DNA of 64,000 nucleotides from JAODBQ01 sp047602055 (GTDB lineage: Bacteria; Actinomycetota; Acidimicrobiia; Acidimicrobiales; Ilumatobacteraceae), in the NCBI GenBank assembly GCA_047602055.1, contig JASGIG010000001.1, positions 4,340,001 through 4,404,000 of the forward strand, given 5' to 3'. The notes beneath the pieces were generated by a model. It did no database searches, had not been told where the DNA came from, and saw only the letters and a list, made by a program, of their open reading frames with translations. Every line of letters starts with the position of its first letter. Position 1 is the first letter of the stretch. The translations under genes and the position numbers were made by a program. Positions 33,277-41,423 of the stretch are shown here, piece after piece.

Positions 33277-35629
33277 ATGATCGCCGAGGAGCTGGCGGGC
33301 AAGCGCATCGCCGTCACCGGGGGCACGGGTTTCGTCGGCACGGCGCTGATCGAACGCCTGCTGCGCAGTGTGCCCGAGTGCCGCCTCGTACTGCTCGTCC
33401 GGCCGGGCAAGCGCACGTCCGTCGACGAGCGCGTCCGGCGGGAGGTCTTCAAGAACAACGCGTTCGACCGGCTGCGTCGCGAGCCTCGGCAAGGACGGGT
33501 TCGAGGCGATGACCGCCGAGCGGGTGGCCGTGATCGCCGGCGATGTCAGCACCGACGGGCTCGGGCTGAACGACGACGACCGGGCGACGCTGGCCACCTG
33601 CGAGGTGGTCATCCACTCAGCCGCCGCCGTCGCCTTCGACTCGCCGCTCGACAGCGCCGTCGAGATCAACCTGCTCGGGCCGACGCGGGTGGCGGCGACG
33701 CTCAACGAGCTCGGCGTCACCCCGCACCTCGTCGCCGTCAGCACGTGCTACGTCGCCGGCAACCGGCGCGGCACGGCGCCCGAGGAGCTGGTCAGCGCCG
33801 GACCGTTCGACATCGGGCTCGACTGGCGCCGCGAGGTCACCGCGGCCCGCCGGCTGCGCGGCGACGCCGAGGCGGCCAGCCGCCTGCCGGACCGGCTCAC
33901 CGAGTTCCGCCACGACGCCCGCCGCGAGCTCGGCGCCGCCGGCGCCCCGGCGCTCGCCGCGAAGACCGAGTCGCTGCGCCAGGACTGGGTGCGCGACCAG
34001 CTCGTCACCGCCGGCCGGTCGCGCGCCGCCAGCGTCGGCTGGCCCGACGCCTACGCGTTCACCAAGGCGCTCGGCGAGCAGGCGCTGACCGACACGAAGG
34101 GCGCCGTCCCCGTCAGCATCGTCCGCCCGAGCATCATCGAGTCGGCGCTCGCCGAGCCGAACCCCGGCTGGATCCGCGGCTTCCGCATGGCCGAGCCGGT
34201 GATCATCAGCTACGCCCGAGGCCTGCTCAGCCAGTTCCCCGGCAATCCCGAGGGGACCGTCGACGTCATCCCCGTCGACCTCGTCGTCGCCGGGATCATC
34301 GCCGTCGCCGCCCTCGGGCCGGAGCGAGCCCCGGCGATCACCCAGGTGGCCAGCGGCGGCACCAACCCGCTGCGCTACCGGACACTCGTCGACAACGTGC
34401 AGGAGTGGTTCAGCGAGCACCCGTTGTACGACGGCGAGGGCCAACCGATCGTCGTCCCCGAGTTCCGCTTCCCTGGCCGCGGCAAGGTCGAGGGGCAGTT
34501 GCGCCGGGCGAAGTCGTTGATCGACAAGGCCGAGGGCGTGCTCCAGCAGCTGCCGCTGCGCGGCAAGCAGGCGACGCTCGCCGCCAGGCTGGAGGAGCGC
34601 CGGGGCGACGTCGACCGGGCGCTGGAGTACGTCGAGCTGTACGGCCTGTACACCGAGTGCGAGGCGGTGTACCAGGTCGACAACCTGATGGCGGTCCACG
34701 CCCAGCTCGACGACGCCGACCGGGCGGCCTTCGAGCTCGACCCGCGGGCCGTGCACTGGCCGACGTACATCACCGAGATCCACCTGCCGTCGATCGTCCA
34801 GCACGCCCGGGTGAAGACGACGCCTGGCAAGACCCGCACCGACCGCAGCGCCCGGCTGCGCAAGCAGGTGCTGTCGCCAGAGCGCCACGTCGCCGCCTTC
34901 GACCTGGAGAACACGCTGATCGCCAGCAACGTGGTGGAGAGCTACTCGTTCCTGGCCACCCGCCGGCTCAACGGTCCCGAGCGAGCCCGCTACGTGGCCC
35001 GCACGGTGCTGGAGGCGCCGCGGCTGCTGTCGCTCGACCGTGCCGACCGCGGCGACTTCCTGCGCCACTTCTACCGGCGCTACGAGGACGCCGCGGTCGA
35101 GCAGATCGCCGAGGACGCCGCCGAGCTGTTCAGCCGGCTGATCCTCACCAAGTCGTTCCCCGCCGGGATCCGCCGGGTGCGCGAGCACCGCGCCCTCGGG
35201 CACCGCACGATCCTGATCACCGGTGCGCTCGACTTCGCCGTCGCCGGCCTGCGCCCGCTGTTCGACGAGATCGTCGCCGCGTCGATGACCGTCCGCCACG
35301 ACGGCACGTACAGCGGGGAGATGTCGACGGTGCCGCCGACAGGCGAGACGCGGGCGCAGATCCTCGCCGACTACTGCTCGTCAGAAGGGCTGAAGCTGGA
35401 GGAGAGCATCGCCTACGCCGACTCCACCAGCGACCTGCCGCTGCTGGAGGCCGTCGGCTTCCCGGTGGCGGTCAACCCGGAGACCCGCCTCGCCGCGCTG
35501 GCCCGCAAGCGCGGCTGGCTGGTCGAGCAGTGGAGCAAGGCCCCCGGCGGCCCCCGCCCGCTGCTGCCCATCGGCCCCCTGCTCACCGAGCGCGACCGCC
35601 GACGCACCTTCACCGGGAGCGCCCGATGA
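33277..35629 (+). CDS. Fatty acyl-CoA reductase-like SDR fused to HAD-IB hydrolase, frameshifted
   Basis: About 783 residues in two domains. The N-terminal ~390 residues are an extended SDR of the NAD-binding_4/male-sterility type: GGTGFVGTALIERLL cofactor loop, VVIHSAAAVAFDSPL, a VSTCYVAG strand and the YAFTKALGE catalytic Tyr/Lys pair. These reduce acyl-CoA or acyl-ACP. The C-terminal ~220 residues are a HAD-IB hydrolase (SerB/CicA-like): FDLENTL in place of DxDGT, ILITGALD, a lysine region and YADSTSDLPLL. Similar SDR-HAD fusions occur in mycobacteria and relatives. The frame breaks near 33480, between FDRLR and ASLGKDGFEAM; both sides are conserved, so one miscalled base would repair it. 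First gene of the TetR-controlled cluster. Confidence 0.75.
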
Positions 35630-35718
35630 CCCCCGTGACCTCCACCCCCCGACGCGGTCTGGGATGTGAAGCGTTGGTGGCACGGATCCCAGCCCGCGTC
35701 GGGGAGGCCGGACGATGA
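35626..35718 (+). CDS. 30-residue coupling ORF with a large internal hairpin
   Basis: ATG 35626 overlaps the stop of the FAR-HAD gene (ATGA) and its TGA overlaps the ATG of the next dehydrogenase (ATGA), so translation could pass through all three. The peptide (MTPVTSTPRRGLGCEALVAR then IPARVGEAGR) has no recognised motif. Most of it is made by the two arms of the inverted repeat 35647-35704, so it may be a leader-type ORF rather than a functional protein. Confidence 0.35.
   Translation: MTPVTSTPRRGLGCEALVARIPARVGEAGR
35647..35704 (+). repeat. 19-bp-arm hairpin between FAR-HAD and dehydrogenase genes
   Basis: Left arm CCCCGACGCGGTCTGGGAT (35647-35665) pairs with ATCCCAGCCCGCGTCGGGG (35686-35704) with a single mismatch, loop 20 nt. 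The right arm overlaps GGGGAGG, which is the ribosome binding site of the dehydrogenase (ATG 35715), so the folded form would hide it. Confidence 0.7.
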
Positions 35719-36948
35719 GAGCGTTGCAGATCGACCGCAAGCTCGGGCGGCTCGGGCTGGCGCGGGTGCTCTCGGCGGTGGCGCCGGCGACGGCCGCGAA
35801 GACCGGGCCGGTCGAGCTGGTGCGCGAGGACCCGCCGGCGCTGCCCGGGCCGGACTGGGTTCGGCTGCGGCCACGTCTCGCCGGCATCTGCGGCTCGGAC
35901 CTGGCGACGGTCAACGGGCAGGCGGGGACGTACTTCGACGCGATCGTCAGCTTCCCGTTCACGCTCGGCCACGAGATCGTGGCCGACGTCCAGGCCGAGG
36001 TCGGCAGCCGGCGGGTCGCCGTCATCCCCGTCCTGCACTGCGCGATCCGCGGCATCGACCCGGTGTGCCCAGCGTGCGCCACCGGCGACGTCAACCGCTG
36101 CGAGCGCGTCGCCTTCGGGCACGTCAAGCCCGGCCTGCAGACCGGGTTCTGCTGCGAGACCGGCGGCGGCTGGAGCGAGGGCCTCGTCGCCCATCGCCTG
36201 CAGCTCGTCGACGTCCCCGACGATCTCAGCGACGAGGACGCGGTGATGATCGAGCCGACCGCCTGCGCGGTGCGCGCCGCCCGCATGCACACCGGCGGCG
36301 ACGTCGCCCTGATCGGCGCCGGCACCGTCGGCCTGCTGACCCTCGCGGCGATCGTCGGTCGCGGCGACCTCGGCACGCCGCCGACACCGGGGGCTGCGCC
36401 CCCGCTCGCTTCGCTCGCGCCCTCTCGACGTCCGGCTCCCGTGCGGTCGGGCGGCCGTGCGGCTATGCCACCGATCATCGCCGCCAAGTACCCGGCCCAG
36501 AAGCGCTTCGCCAAGGCACTCGGCGCCACCGTGTGCGACCCCGGCGAGCTGCCGCGCATCGTCCGCAGCCGGTCGTCGTCGCTCGTCGCCGGCGACCAGC
36601 TGACCAGCGGCGTCGCCCAGGTGTTCGACTGCGTCGGCTCCAGCGCGTCACTCCAGCAGGCGCTCCAGGTGGTCGCCCCCGGTGGCGAGGTGGTGCTCGT
36701 CGGCATGCCGTCGACGGTCAGCGTCGACCTCACCGGCCTGTGGCACCGCGAGGTGCGCGTCACCGGCTGCTACGCCTACCGCCGAGAGGACTTCGACACC
36801 GCCATCGAGCTCGTCCGCCGCTTCCAGCTCGGCCGGCTGGTCGAGCGCGACGTACCGGCTCGACGAGTACGACACCGCGATCGCCCACGCGGCCAACGCC
36901 GGCCCGCGCGACGGTGTGAAGATCGCCTTCGACATGAGGACCCGATAA
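35715..36948 (+). CDS. Zinc-type alcohol dehydrogenase with repeat insertion and frameshift
   Basis: About 410 codons from ATG 35715. Medium-chain dehydrogenase: catalytic-zinc Cys in LAGICGSDLATV, His-Glu in TLGHEIV, structural-zinc cysteines in CPACATGDVNRC, and a Rossmann motif VALIGAGTVGLL. Two oddities: family D repeat D4 sits in frame inside the cofactor domain (36386-36475), adding about 30 residues rich in Pro, Ala and Arg between RGDLG and IIAAKYPAQKRF; and the frame shifts near 36850, after GRLVERD, with the correct tail (YRLDEYDTAIAHAANAG) ending at 36948. The insertion should damage NAD(P) binding unless looped out. Part of the lipid-type cluster. Confidence 0.7.
36386..36475 (-). 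repeat. Dispersed repeat family D, copy D4, inside a coding sequence
   Basis: Contains GGGGGCTGCGCCCCC at 36389-36403, then CGCTCGCTTCGCTCGCG (a further hairpin), GACGTCCGGCTCCCGTGCGG and CGGCCGTGCGGC. Read on the minus strand it ends like D1-D3 with GGGGGCGCAGCCCCC. It keeps the reading frame of the dehydrogenase. Confidence 0.75.
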
Positions 36949-36951
36949 GCC

Positions 36952-38538
36952 ATGCCCCGTCCCGGTTTCGTCCTGGAGGTCGACCGCTCGACGCCGCCGA
37001 TCATGTTCTGGCGCGGCGAGAACGTCAGCCTCGAGAGGCTGCCCGCCGACCGCAGCCGGGTGATCTACCCGCCCGAGCCCTTGAAGCCGCTCGACGACAT
37101 CGACGGGGCGATCCGCCACGCGCTGCTCAACCCGATCGACAAGGACCCGCTGCCCGAGCTGCTGTTCCCCGGCATGAAGCTGACGATCGCCTTCGACGAC
37201 ATCAGCCTGCCGCTACCGAAGATGCGCCGACCGGACATCCGCCAGCGGGTGATCGAGGCCGTGCTCGACATGGCCGCCGACGCCGGCGTCGACGACGTCC
37301 AGCTGATCTGCGCCCTCGCGCTGCACCGGCGGATGACCGAGGCCGAGCTACGCCACGCCGTCGGCGCCCGCGTCTACGACGCGTTCGCGCCGCGCGGCCA
37401 GCTCACCCAGCACGACGCCGAGGACCCCGACAACCTCGCCTTCCTCGGTACGACGCCGGAGGGCGAGGAGGTGGAGATCAACAAGCGGGCCGCCGAGTCG
37501 GACCTGCTCGTCTACGTCAACATCAACCTCGTCGCCATGGACGGCGGGTGGAAGAGCACCGCCACCGGGCTGGCCAGCTACCGCAGCCTGCGCCACCACC
37601 ACAACCCGGAGACGATGCAGGCCAGCCGCAGCTTCATGGACCAGCACCGCTCGGAGCTGCACAAGAGCAACTGGCGCATGGGCAAGGTACTGGTGAGCGC
37701 TGGTGTGAACGTGTTCCAGATCGAGACGACGATGAACACCGACACGTTCCCGTCGCCGTTCGACTTCATGGCCAAGCGCGAGTGGGAGTGGACCGGGCGG
37801 GACCGCGCCACCTACCTCGGCACGACGAAGTCGTTGAAGCGCACGCCGCCGCGCCTGGCCCGCAAGATCTTCATGGGCATCGAGGCGCCGCACCAGATGA
37901 CGTCGGTGCAGGCCGGCGAGGTCGGCGCGGTGCACAAGGTGACCACCGAGAACGTGTGGCGCCAGCAGCTCGTCGAGGTCGAGGGCCAGACCGACATCCT
38001 GACGATGGGCATCCCGTTCGTCTGCCCGTACAACGTCAACTCGATCATGAACCCGATCCTGGTGATGTGCATGGGCCTCGGGTACCTGTTCAACATGTAC
38101 CGCGGCCGGCCGCTGGTGCGCGAGGGCGGCGTGGTGATCATGACCCACCCGACGCCGTGGGACTTCCACCCCGTGCACCACCCGAGCTACATCGACTTCT
38201 TCGAGCAGGTCCTCGCCGAGACCACCGACCCGCACGTGATGAGCGCGAAGTACGAGGAGCGCTTCGCCAACGACGAGTGGTACCGCCACCTGTACAAGAC
38301 GAGCTACGCCTACCACGGCGTCCACCCGTTCTACATGTGGTACTGGGGCAGCCACGGGATGCAGCACTGCGCCAAGGTGATCATCGTCGGCGGCAACGTC
38401 GGCGCCGTGCGCCGCCTCGGTTTCACGCCGGCGTCGACGATGGACGACGCGTTCGAGATCGCCAGCGACGTCGTCGGCCGCTCCCCCACCATCACCCACC
38501 TGCACGCGCCGCCGCTCATGGTGTGCGACGTCAAGTAG
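36952..38538 (+). CDS. LarA/DUF2088-like (lactate racemase domain) protein
   Basis: 528 residues from ATG 36952, four bases after the dehydrogenase stop. The N-terminal part matches the LarA fold: TIAFDDISLPLPKMRRPDIR followed by QRVIEAVLDMAADAG and ALALHRRMTEAELRHAVG, where His125 corresponds to the conserved LarA histidine. LarA uses a nickel-pincer nucleotide for hydride-shift racemisation; other family members act on other 2-hydroxyacids. The second half (EWEWTGRDRATYLGTTKSLK, then MGIPFVCPYNVNSIMNPILV) is not typical of LarA, and the protein is about 100 residues longer, so the substrate is probably different. No larB/C/E cofactor genes are in the window. Confidence 0.72.
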   Translation: MPRPGFVLEVDRSTPPIMFWRGENVSLERLPADRSRVIYPPEPLKPLDDIDGAIRHALLNPIDKDPLPELLFPGMKLTIAFDDISLPLPKMRRPDIRQRVIEAVLDMAADAGVDDVQLICALALHRRMTEAELRHAVGARVYDAFAPRGQLTQHDAEDPDNLAFLGTTPEGEEVEINKRAAESDLLVYVNINLVAMDGGWKSTATGLASYRSLRHHHNPETMQASRSFMDQHRSELHKSNWRMGKVLVSAGVNVFQIETTMNTDTFPSPFDFMAKREWEWTGRDRATYLGTTKSLKRTPPRLARKIFMGIEAPHQMTSVQAGEVGAVHKVTTENVWRQQLVEVEGQTDILTMGIPFVCPYNVNSIMNPILVMCMGLGYLFNMYRGRPLVREGGVVIMTHPTPWDFHPVHHPSYIDFFEQVLAETTDPHVMSAKYEERFANDEWYRHLYKTSYAYHGVHPFYMWYWGSHGMQHCAKVIIVGGNVGAVRRLGFTPASTMDDAFEIASDVVGRSPTITHLHAPPLMVCDVK

Positions 38539-38550
38539 TCGCGGCGCAAC

Positions 38551-39576
38551 ATGTCTCGTGACGATCTGCCGACGTCGGTGGCGCTGGCCCGGCTGCGCCG
38601 CGCCGCCCGGGCCGGTGCCGTGGTGGAGGGCGCCGTCGCCCGGGCCGCTCGACCGGTGCGAACGGTCGGCTTCCCGTACCGCGCCCCGCTGGTGCCGAAG
38701 GGCGTCGAGGTGCCTGACCAGCCGAGCAGGCTCGGCGCCGACTTCGAGACCGAGTGGGCCCGCACGATGCCGGCGCGGGTGCTGCGCGCCGCTGTCGCCG
38801 AGGGTCCGGTGCGGCTCGGTGTCAAGCTGCTCGCCGACCCGGAGGTGCTCGGCGTCGACCGCCTCGCCGACCTGCAGCGCGCCGAGGATCCGCCGGCGGT
38901 GATCTTCGCCCCGAACCATCACAGCCACCTCGACACCGCGCTGATGGCCGTGTCCGTGCCCGAGCCGTGGCGCTCGAAGTTCGTCGTCGCCGCGGCGGCC
39001 GACTACTTCTTCGACAAGCGGGTCAAGGGCGTGCTCTCGGCGCTGGCGCTGAACGCCATCCCGATCGACCGCGAGTCCACCGGCCGCAAGTCCAGCGACC
39101 AGCTGCGCAAGCTGGTCGACGACGGCTGGAGCCTGGTGATCTACCCGGAGGGCGGCCGCTCCCCCGACGGCTGGGGCCAGGACTTCAAGGGCGGCGCGGC
39201 GTACCTCGCCGGGCGCACCGGCGCGCCGGTCGTGCCGGTGTTCATCGACGGCACCGGGGCGATCTTCGGCAAGGGCATGAAGCGCCCCAAGCCGGGCAAG
39301 ACGAAGGTGGTCTTCGGGGCGCCGCTGTTCCCCGGCGAGAAGGAGTCCACCCGGCGCTTCGCGGCGCGCATCGAGGCCGCCGTGACGATGCTCGGCGACG
39401 AGGCGCTGACCGATGCGTGGACCGCTCGCCGCCGTGCCGCGCAGGGGACGTCGCCCCGGCTGACCGGCCCGGAGTTCACCGGCTGGCGCCGCCAGTGGGC
39501 GCTCACCGAGCAGCGCAAGCTCGGCGCCGCAGGCCTGCGCCGCCGCCAGAAGCGCCGCTGGCCCGACATCGGGTAG
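38551..39576 (+). CDS. PlsC-type 1-acyl-glycerol-phosphate acyltransferase family protein
   Basis: 341 residues from ATG 38551, 12 bp after the LarA-like gene. Acyltransferase motifs: HX4D from His123 to Asp128 (APNHHSHLDTAL), a middle block VKGVLSALALNAIPIDRE, and the EGGR motif at 200-203 (VIYPEGGRSPDGW). The N-terminal ~110 residues precede the domain and are not hydrophobic, so the enzyme is probably peripheral. Acyl transfer onto a glycerol-phosphate or related alcohol fits a cluster that also reduces acyl chains. Repeat B4 follows. Confidence 0.85.
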   Translation: MSRDDLPTSVALARLRRAARAGAVVEGAVARAARPVRTVGFPYRAPLVPKGVEVPDQPSRLGADFETEWARTMPARVLRAAVAEGPVRLGVKLLADPEVLGVDRLADLQRAEDPPAVIFAPNHHSHLDTALMAVSVPEPWRSKFVVAAAADYFFDKRVKGVLSALALNAIPIDRESTGRKSSDQLRKLVDDGWSLVIYPEGGRSPDGWGQDFKGGAAYLAGRTGAPVVPVFIDGTGAIFGKGMKRPKPGKTKVVFGAPLFPGEKESTRRFAARIEAAVTMLGDEALTDAWTARRRAAQGTSPRLTGPEFTGWRRQWALTEQRKLGAAGLRRRQKRRWPDIG

Positions 39577-39584
39577 GTCCCCTT

Positions 39585-39695
39585 GGAGTGCCAACCGCGC
39601 GCTCGGAGTGCCACGTGTGCGATGGAGTGGATCTCGCGCCCTCGTCGCGCGTCAGCCACTCCATCGGTCCTGTGACACTCCATCGGTCCTCGGAC
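39585..39695 (+). repeat. Palindromic repeat family B, copy B4
   Basis: Starts TTGGAGTGCCAACCGCGCG, followed by a second GGAGTGCCA and GATGGAGTGG, a ~24-nt loop, CCACTCCATC and GTGACACTCCATCGG. The left half is nearly identical to B1. It lies between the acyltransferase and methyltransferase genes. Confidence 0.8.
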
Positions 39696-39711
39696 GGCTA
39701 GGAATCGATGC

Positions 39712-40539
39712 ATGGCGAACGATCAGATGCGGCATCATTGGACCTCGGTCAACGGGCCGGCGTGGGTGGAGCACCAGCGGCTGTTCGACCGGATGCTGTC
39801 CGGCGTCACCGGCCACCTGCTCGACGCGATCACCGTCGAGCACGGGCAGCGCATCGCCGACATCGGCTGCGGCACCGGCACCCTCACCGGAGCGATCGCC
39901 GATCGCGGCGCCCACGCCGTCGGCATCGACATCTCCGAGACGATGGTCGGCGGGGCCCGCCGGCGCTTCCCGGACCTCGAGTTCGTCGTCGCCGATGCCC
40001 AGCTCGACCCGCTCCCCGGCCCGTTCGACCAGGTCGTGTCGCGCTTCGGCGTGATGTTCTTCGACGACCCGGTGGCCGCGTTCGCCAACATCGGCACCGC
40101 CACCACGGACGGGGCGACGATGACGTTCCTGTGCTGGCGGGGCATCGCCGAGAACCCGGCGATCTCCGCCGGGGCCCGCAAGCTGATCGCCGCGCTGCCG
40201 GAGGCTCCACCGCCGATGGATCCGACCGCGCCCGGCCCGATGGCGTTCGCCGACCCCGCCCGGCTGCGCGGCATCCTGATCGACGCCGGCTGGGACGCGA
40301 TCGACATCGAGCCGGTCGACAGCGTTGCCCGCTACGACCTCGACGACGGCGACGACGGGATCGACGGCCGGATGACGCTGATGCTCGACTCCGACGCCGG
40401 CCGCCGCTTCCTCGCCGACGTCCCCGAGGCCGAGCGCGGCCCCGGCATGGCCGCCGCCCGCGCCGACATCGAGTCGTTCCTGGTCGACGGCCACGTCGAG
40501 CTTCCCGCCGCCTGCTGGCTCGTCCGCGCCAGACGCTGA
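39712..40539 (+). CDS. SAM-dependent methyltransferase (class I)
   Basis: 275 residues from ATG 39712. Rossmann-type methyltransferase with motif I RIADIGCGTGTLTGAIADRG, motif II AHAVGIDISETMV, then LEFVVADAQLDPL and the VVSRFGVMFFDDP strand. This subgroup resembles UbiE/Coq5-type and small-molecule methyltransferases. The substrate is not evident and it is separated from the lipid cluster by repeat B4, so membership of that operon is uncertain. Confidence 0.82.
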   Translation: MANDQMRHHWTSVNGPAWVEHQRLFDRMLSGVTGHLLDAITVEHGQRIADIGCGTGTLTGAIADRGAHAVGIDISETMVGGARRRFPDLEFVVADAQLDPLPGPFDQVVSRFGVMFFDDPVAAFANIGTATTDGATMTFLCWRGIAENPAISAGARKLIAALPEAPPPMDPTAPGPMAFADPARLRGILIDAGWDAIDIEPVDSVARYDLDDGDDGIDGRMTLMLDSDAGRRFLADVPEAERGPGMAAARADIESFLVDGHVELPAACWLVRARR

Positions 40540-40556
40540 CGTTTCGACGCTCGGCG

Positions 40557-40713
40557 CGATTCGAGATGTGCGCACCGGCGCCGCACATCTCACATCTCGA
40601 CGACACCGGCCCAACGTGCGATTCGAGGTGTGCGCACCGGCACGGCCAATCTCGAATCGCGCTGCCGCTGGGCGGCGGCCAATCTCGAATCGCGCTGCCG
40701 CTGGGCGGCGGCC
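40557..40713. repeat. Hairpin repeat family C, locus C2, with a 33-bp tandem duplication
   Basis: Two family C units: one starting GCGATTCGAGATGTGCGCAC (about 40557) and one starting GCGATTCGAGGTGTGCGCAC (40619), with right arms CACATCTC and CCAATCTCGAATCGC. The right arm of the second, plus CTGCCGCTGGGCGGC, is duplicated head to tail as a 33-bp unit (from 40644 and from 40677). Like C1 it lies between convergent genes (methyltransferase and DUF480). Confidence 0.8.
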
Positions 40714-40717
40714 ACGG

Positions 40718-41329
40718 CTACAGAAGGTCTGAGAGGGCGGACTCCAGGCGGGCGACCCTTGCCTCGAGCTCGGCGACTCGCTCGGCGAGGCCGCCGGACG
40801 GGGCGGAGACGACCGCCGCCGTACGGACGATCTCGGCCTCCTCGGCGACGAGCTGCTGCCAGCGCTGGGCGGACTGGCCGGGCTGGCGGTCGAGCAGACG
40901 TACCAGCTCGTGCCGCGCCAGGTCGTGCAATGCGGCCTCGGCATCCGCCGCCGAACCGAGCTCGTGCAGGCGACCGGACCGGGCGTGCAACTCGGCGGCG
41001 GTCTGCGCTCCGCGCAACAGCAGCAGACACAGCAACGCAGCGCCGGGCGGTTCCAGCGCGTGCCGCTCGTCGAACACCTGCCGGTAGCGCGTCACGCTGC
41101 GGCCGTGCGACGGGTGGACGAAGCGCACCAACCCGCCGGCCTTCAGCGAGTCGAGCGCGGCGAGCACCTCGTGCTCGTCGAGGTGCATCACCGGCTCACG
41201 CGCCGTCGACTGGTTGCACGCCGACGCCAGCGCGTTCGCCGACAGCGGGTACTGGTCCGGCGTGGTGCGCTCCTTCTCCAGCAGGCACCCGATCACCCGA
41301 CCTTCGACGATGCTCAGCACGGACGGCAC
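40718..41329 (-). CDS. DUF480 (YceH-like) family protein
   Basis: 203 residues from GTG 41329; GTG 41320 is an alternative. DUF480 signature at the start: EGRVIGCLLEKERTTPDQYP followed by LSANALASACNQ and REPVMHLDE, with two winged-helix repeats after it and a C-terminal coiled coil (RVAELEARVARLESALSDLL). Family function is not established; it resembles DNA-binding winged-helix proteins. The start codon follows directly on repeat A6, whose TTGGATCG end is the only ribosome-binding-like sequence. Confidence 0.8.
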   Translation of the reverse strand: MPSVLSIVEGRVIGCLLEKERTTPDQYPLSANALASACNQSTAREPVMHLDEHEVLAALDSLKAGGLVRFVHPSHGRSVTRYRQVFDERHALEPPGAALLCLLLLRGAQTAAELHARSGRLHELGSAADAEAALHDLARHELVRLLDRQPGQSAQRWQQLVAEEAEIVRTAAVVSAPSGGLAERVAELEARVARLESALSDLL

Positions 41330-41423
41330 CGATCCAAGACGCGGCGAGCGCCAAAGCGCAGCGGAGGCGGCGAGCACGGCAGGCGGAGGGAGCGGCTTCG
41401 CCGCGACCGGAGCACGAACATCA
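41330..41423 (-). repeat. Stop-codon-associated repeat family A, copy A6
   Basis: On the minus strand begins TGATGTTCGTGCTCCGG at the stop of the L7/L12-like gene, then hairpin GCGGC-GAA-GCCGC, CTCCCTCCGCCTGCCGTG and a stem with TTTG loop, ending GTCTTGGATCG at the start of the DUF480 gene. It fills the gap between the two genes exactly. Confidence 0.85.

Noticed and set aside
40557..40713. Possible CRISPR or phage attachment site in the tandem hairpins
   Set aside because: Only two family C units and one 33-bp duplication; no spacer pattern, integrase or tRNA nearby.
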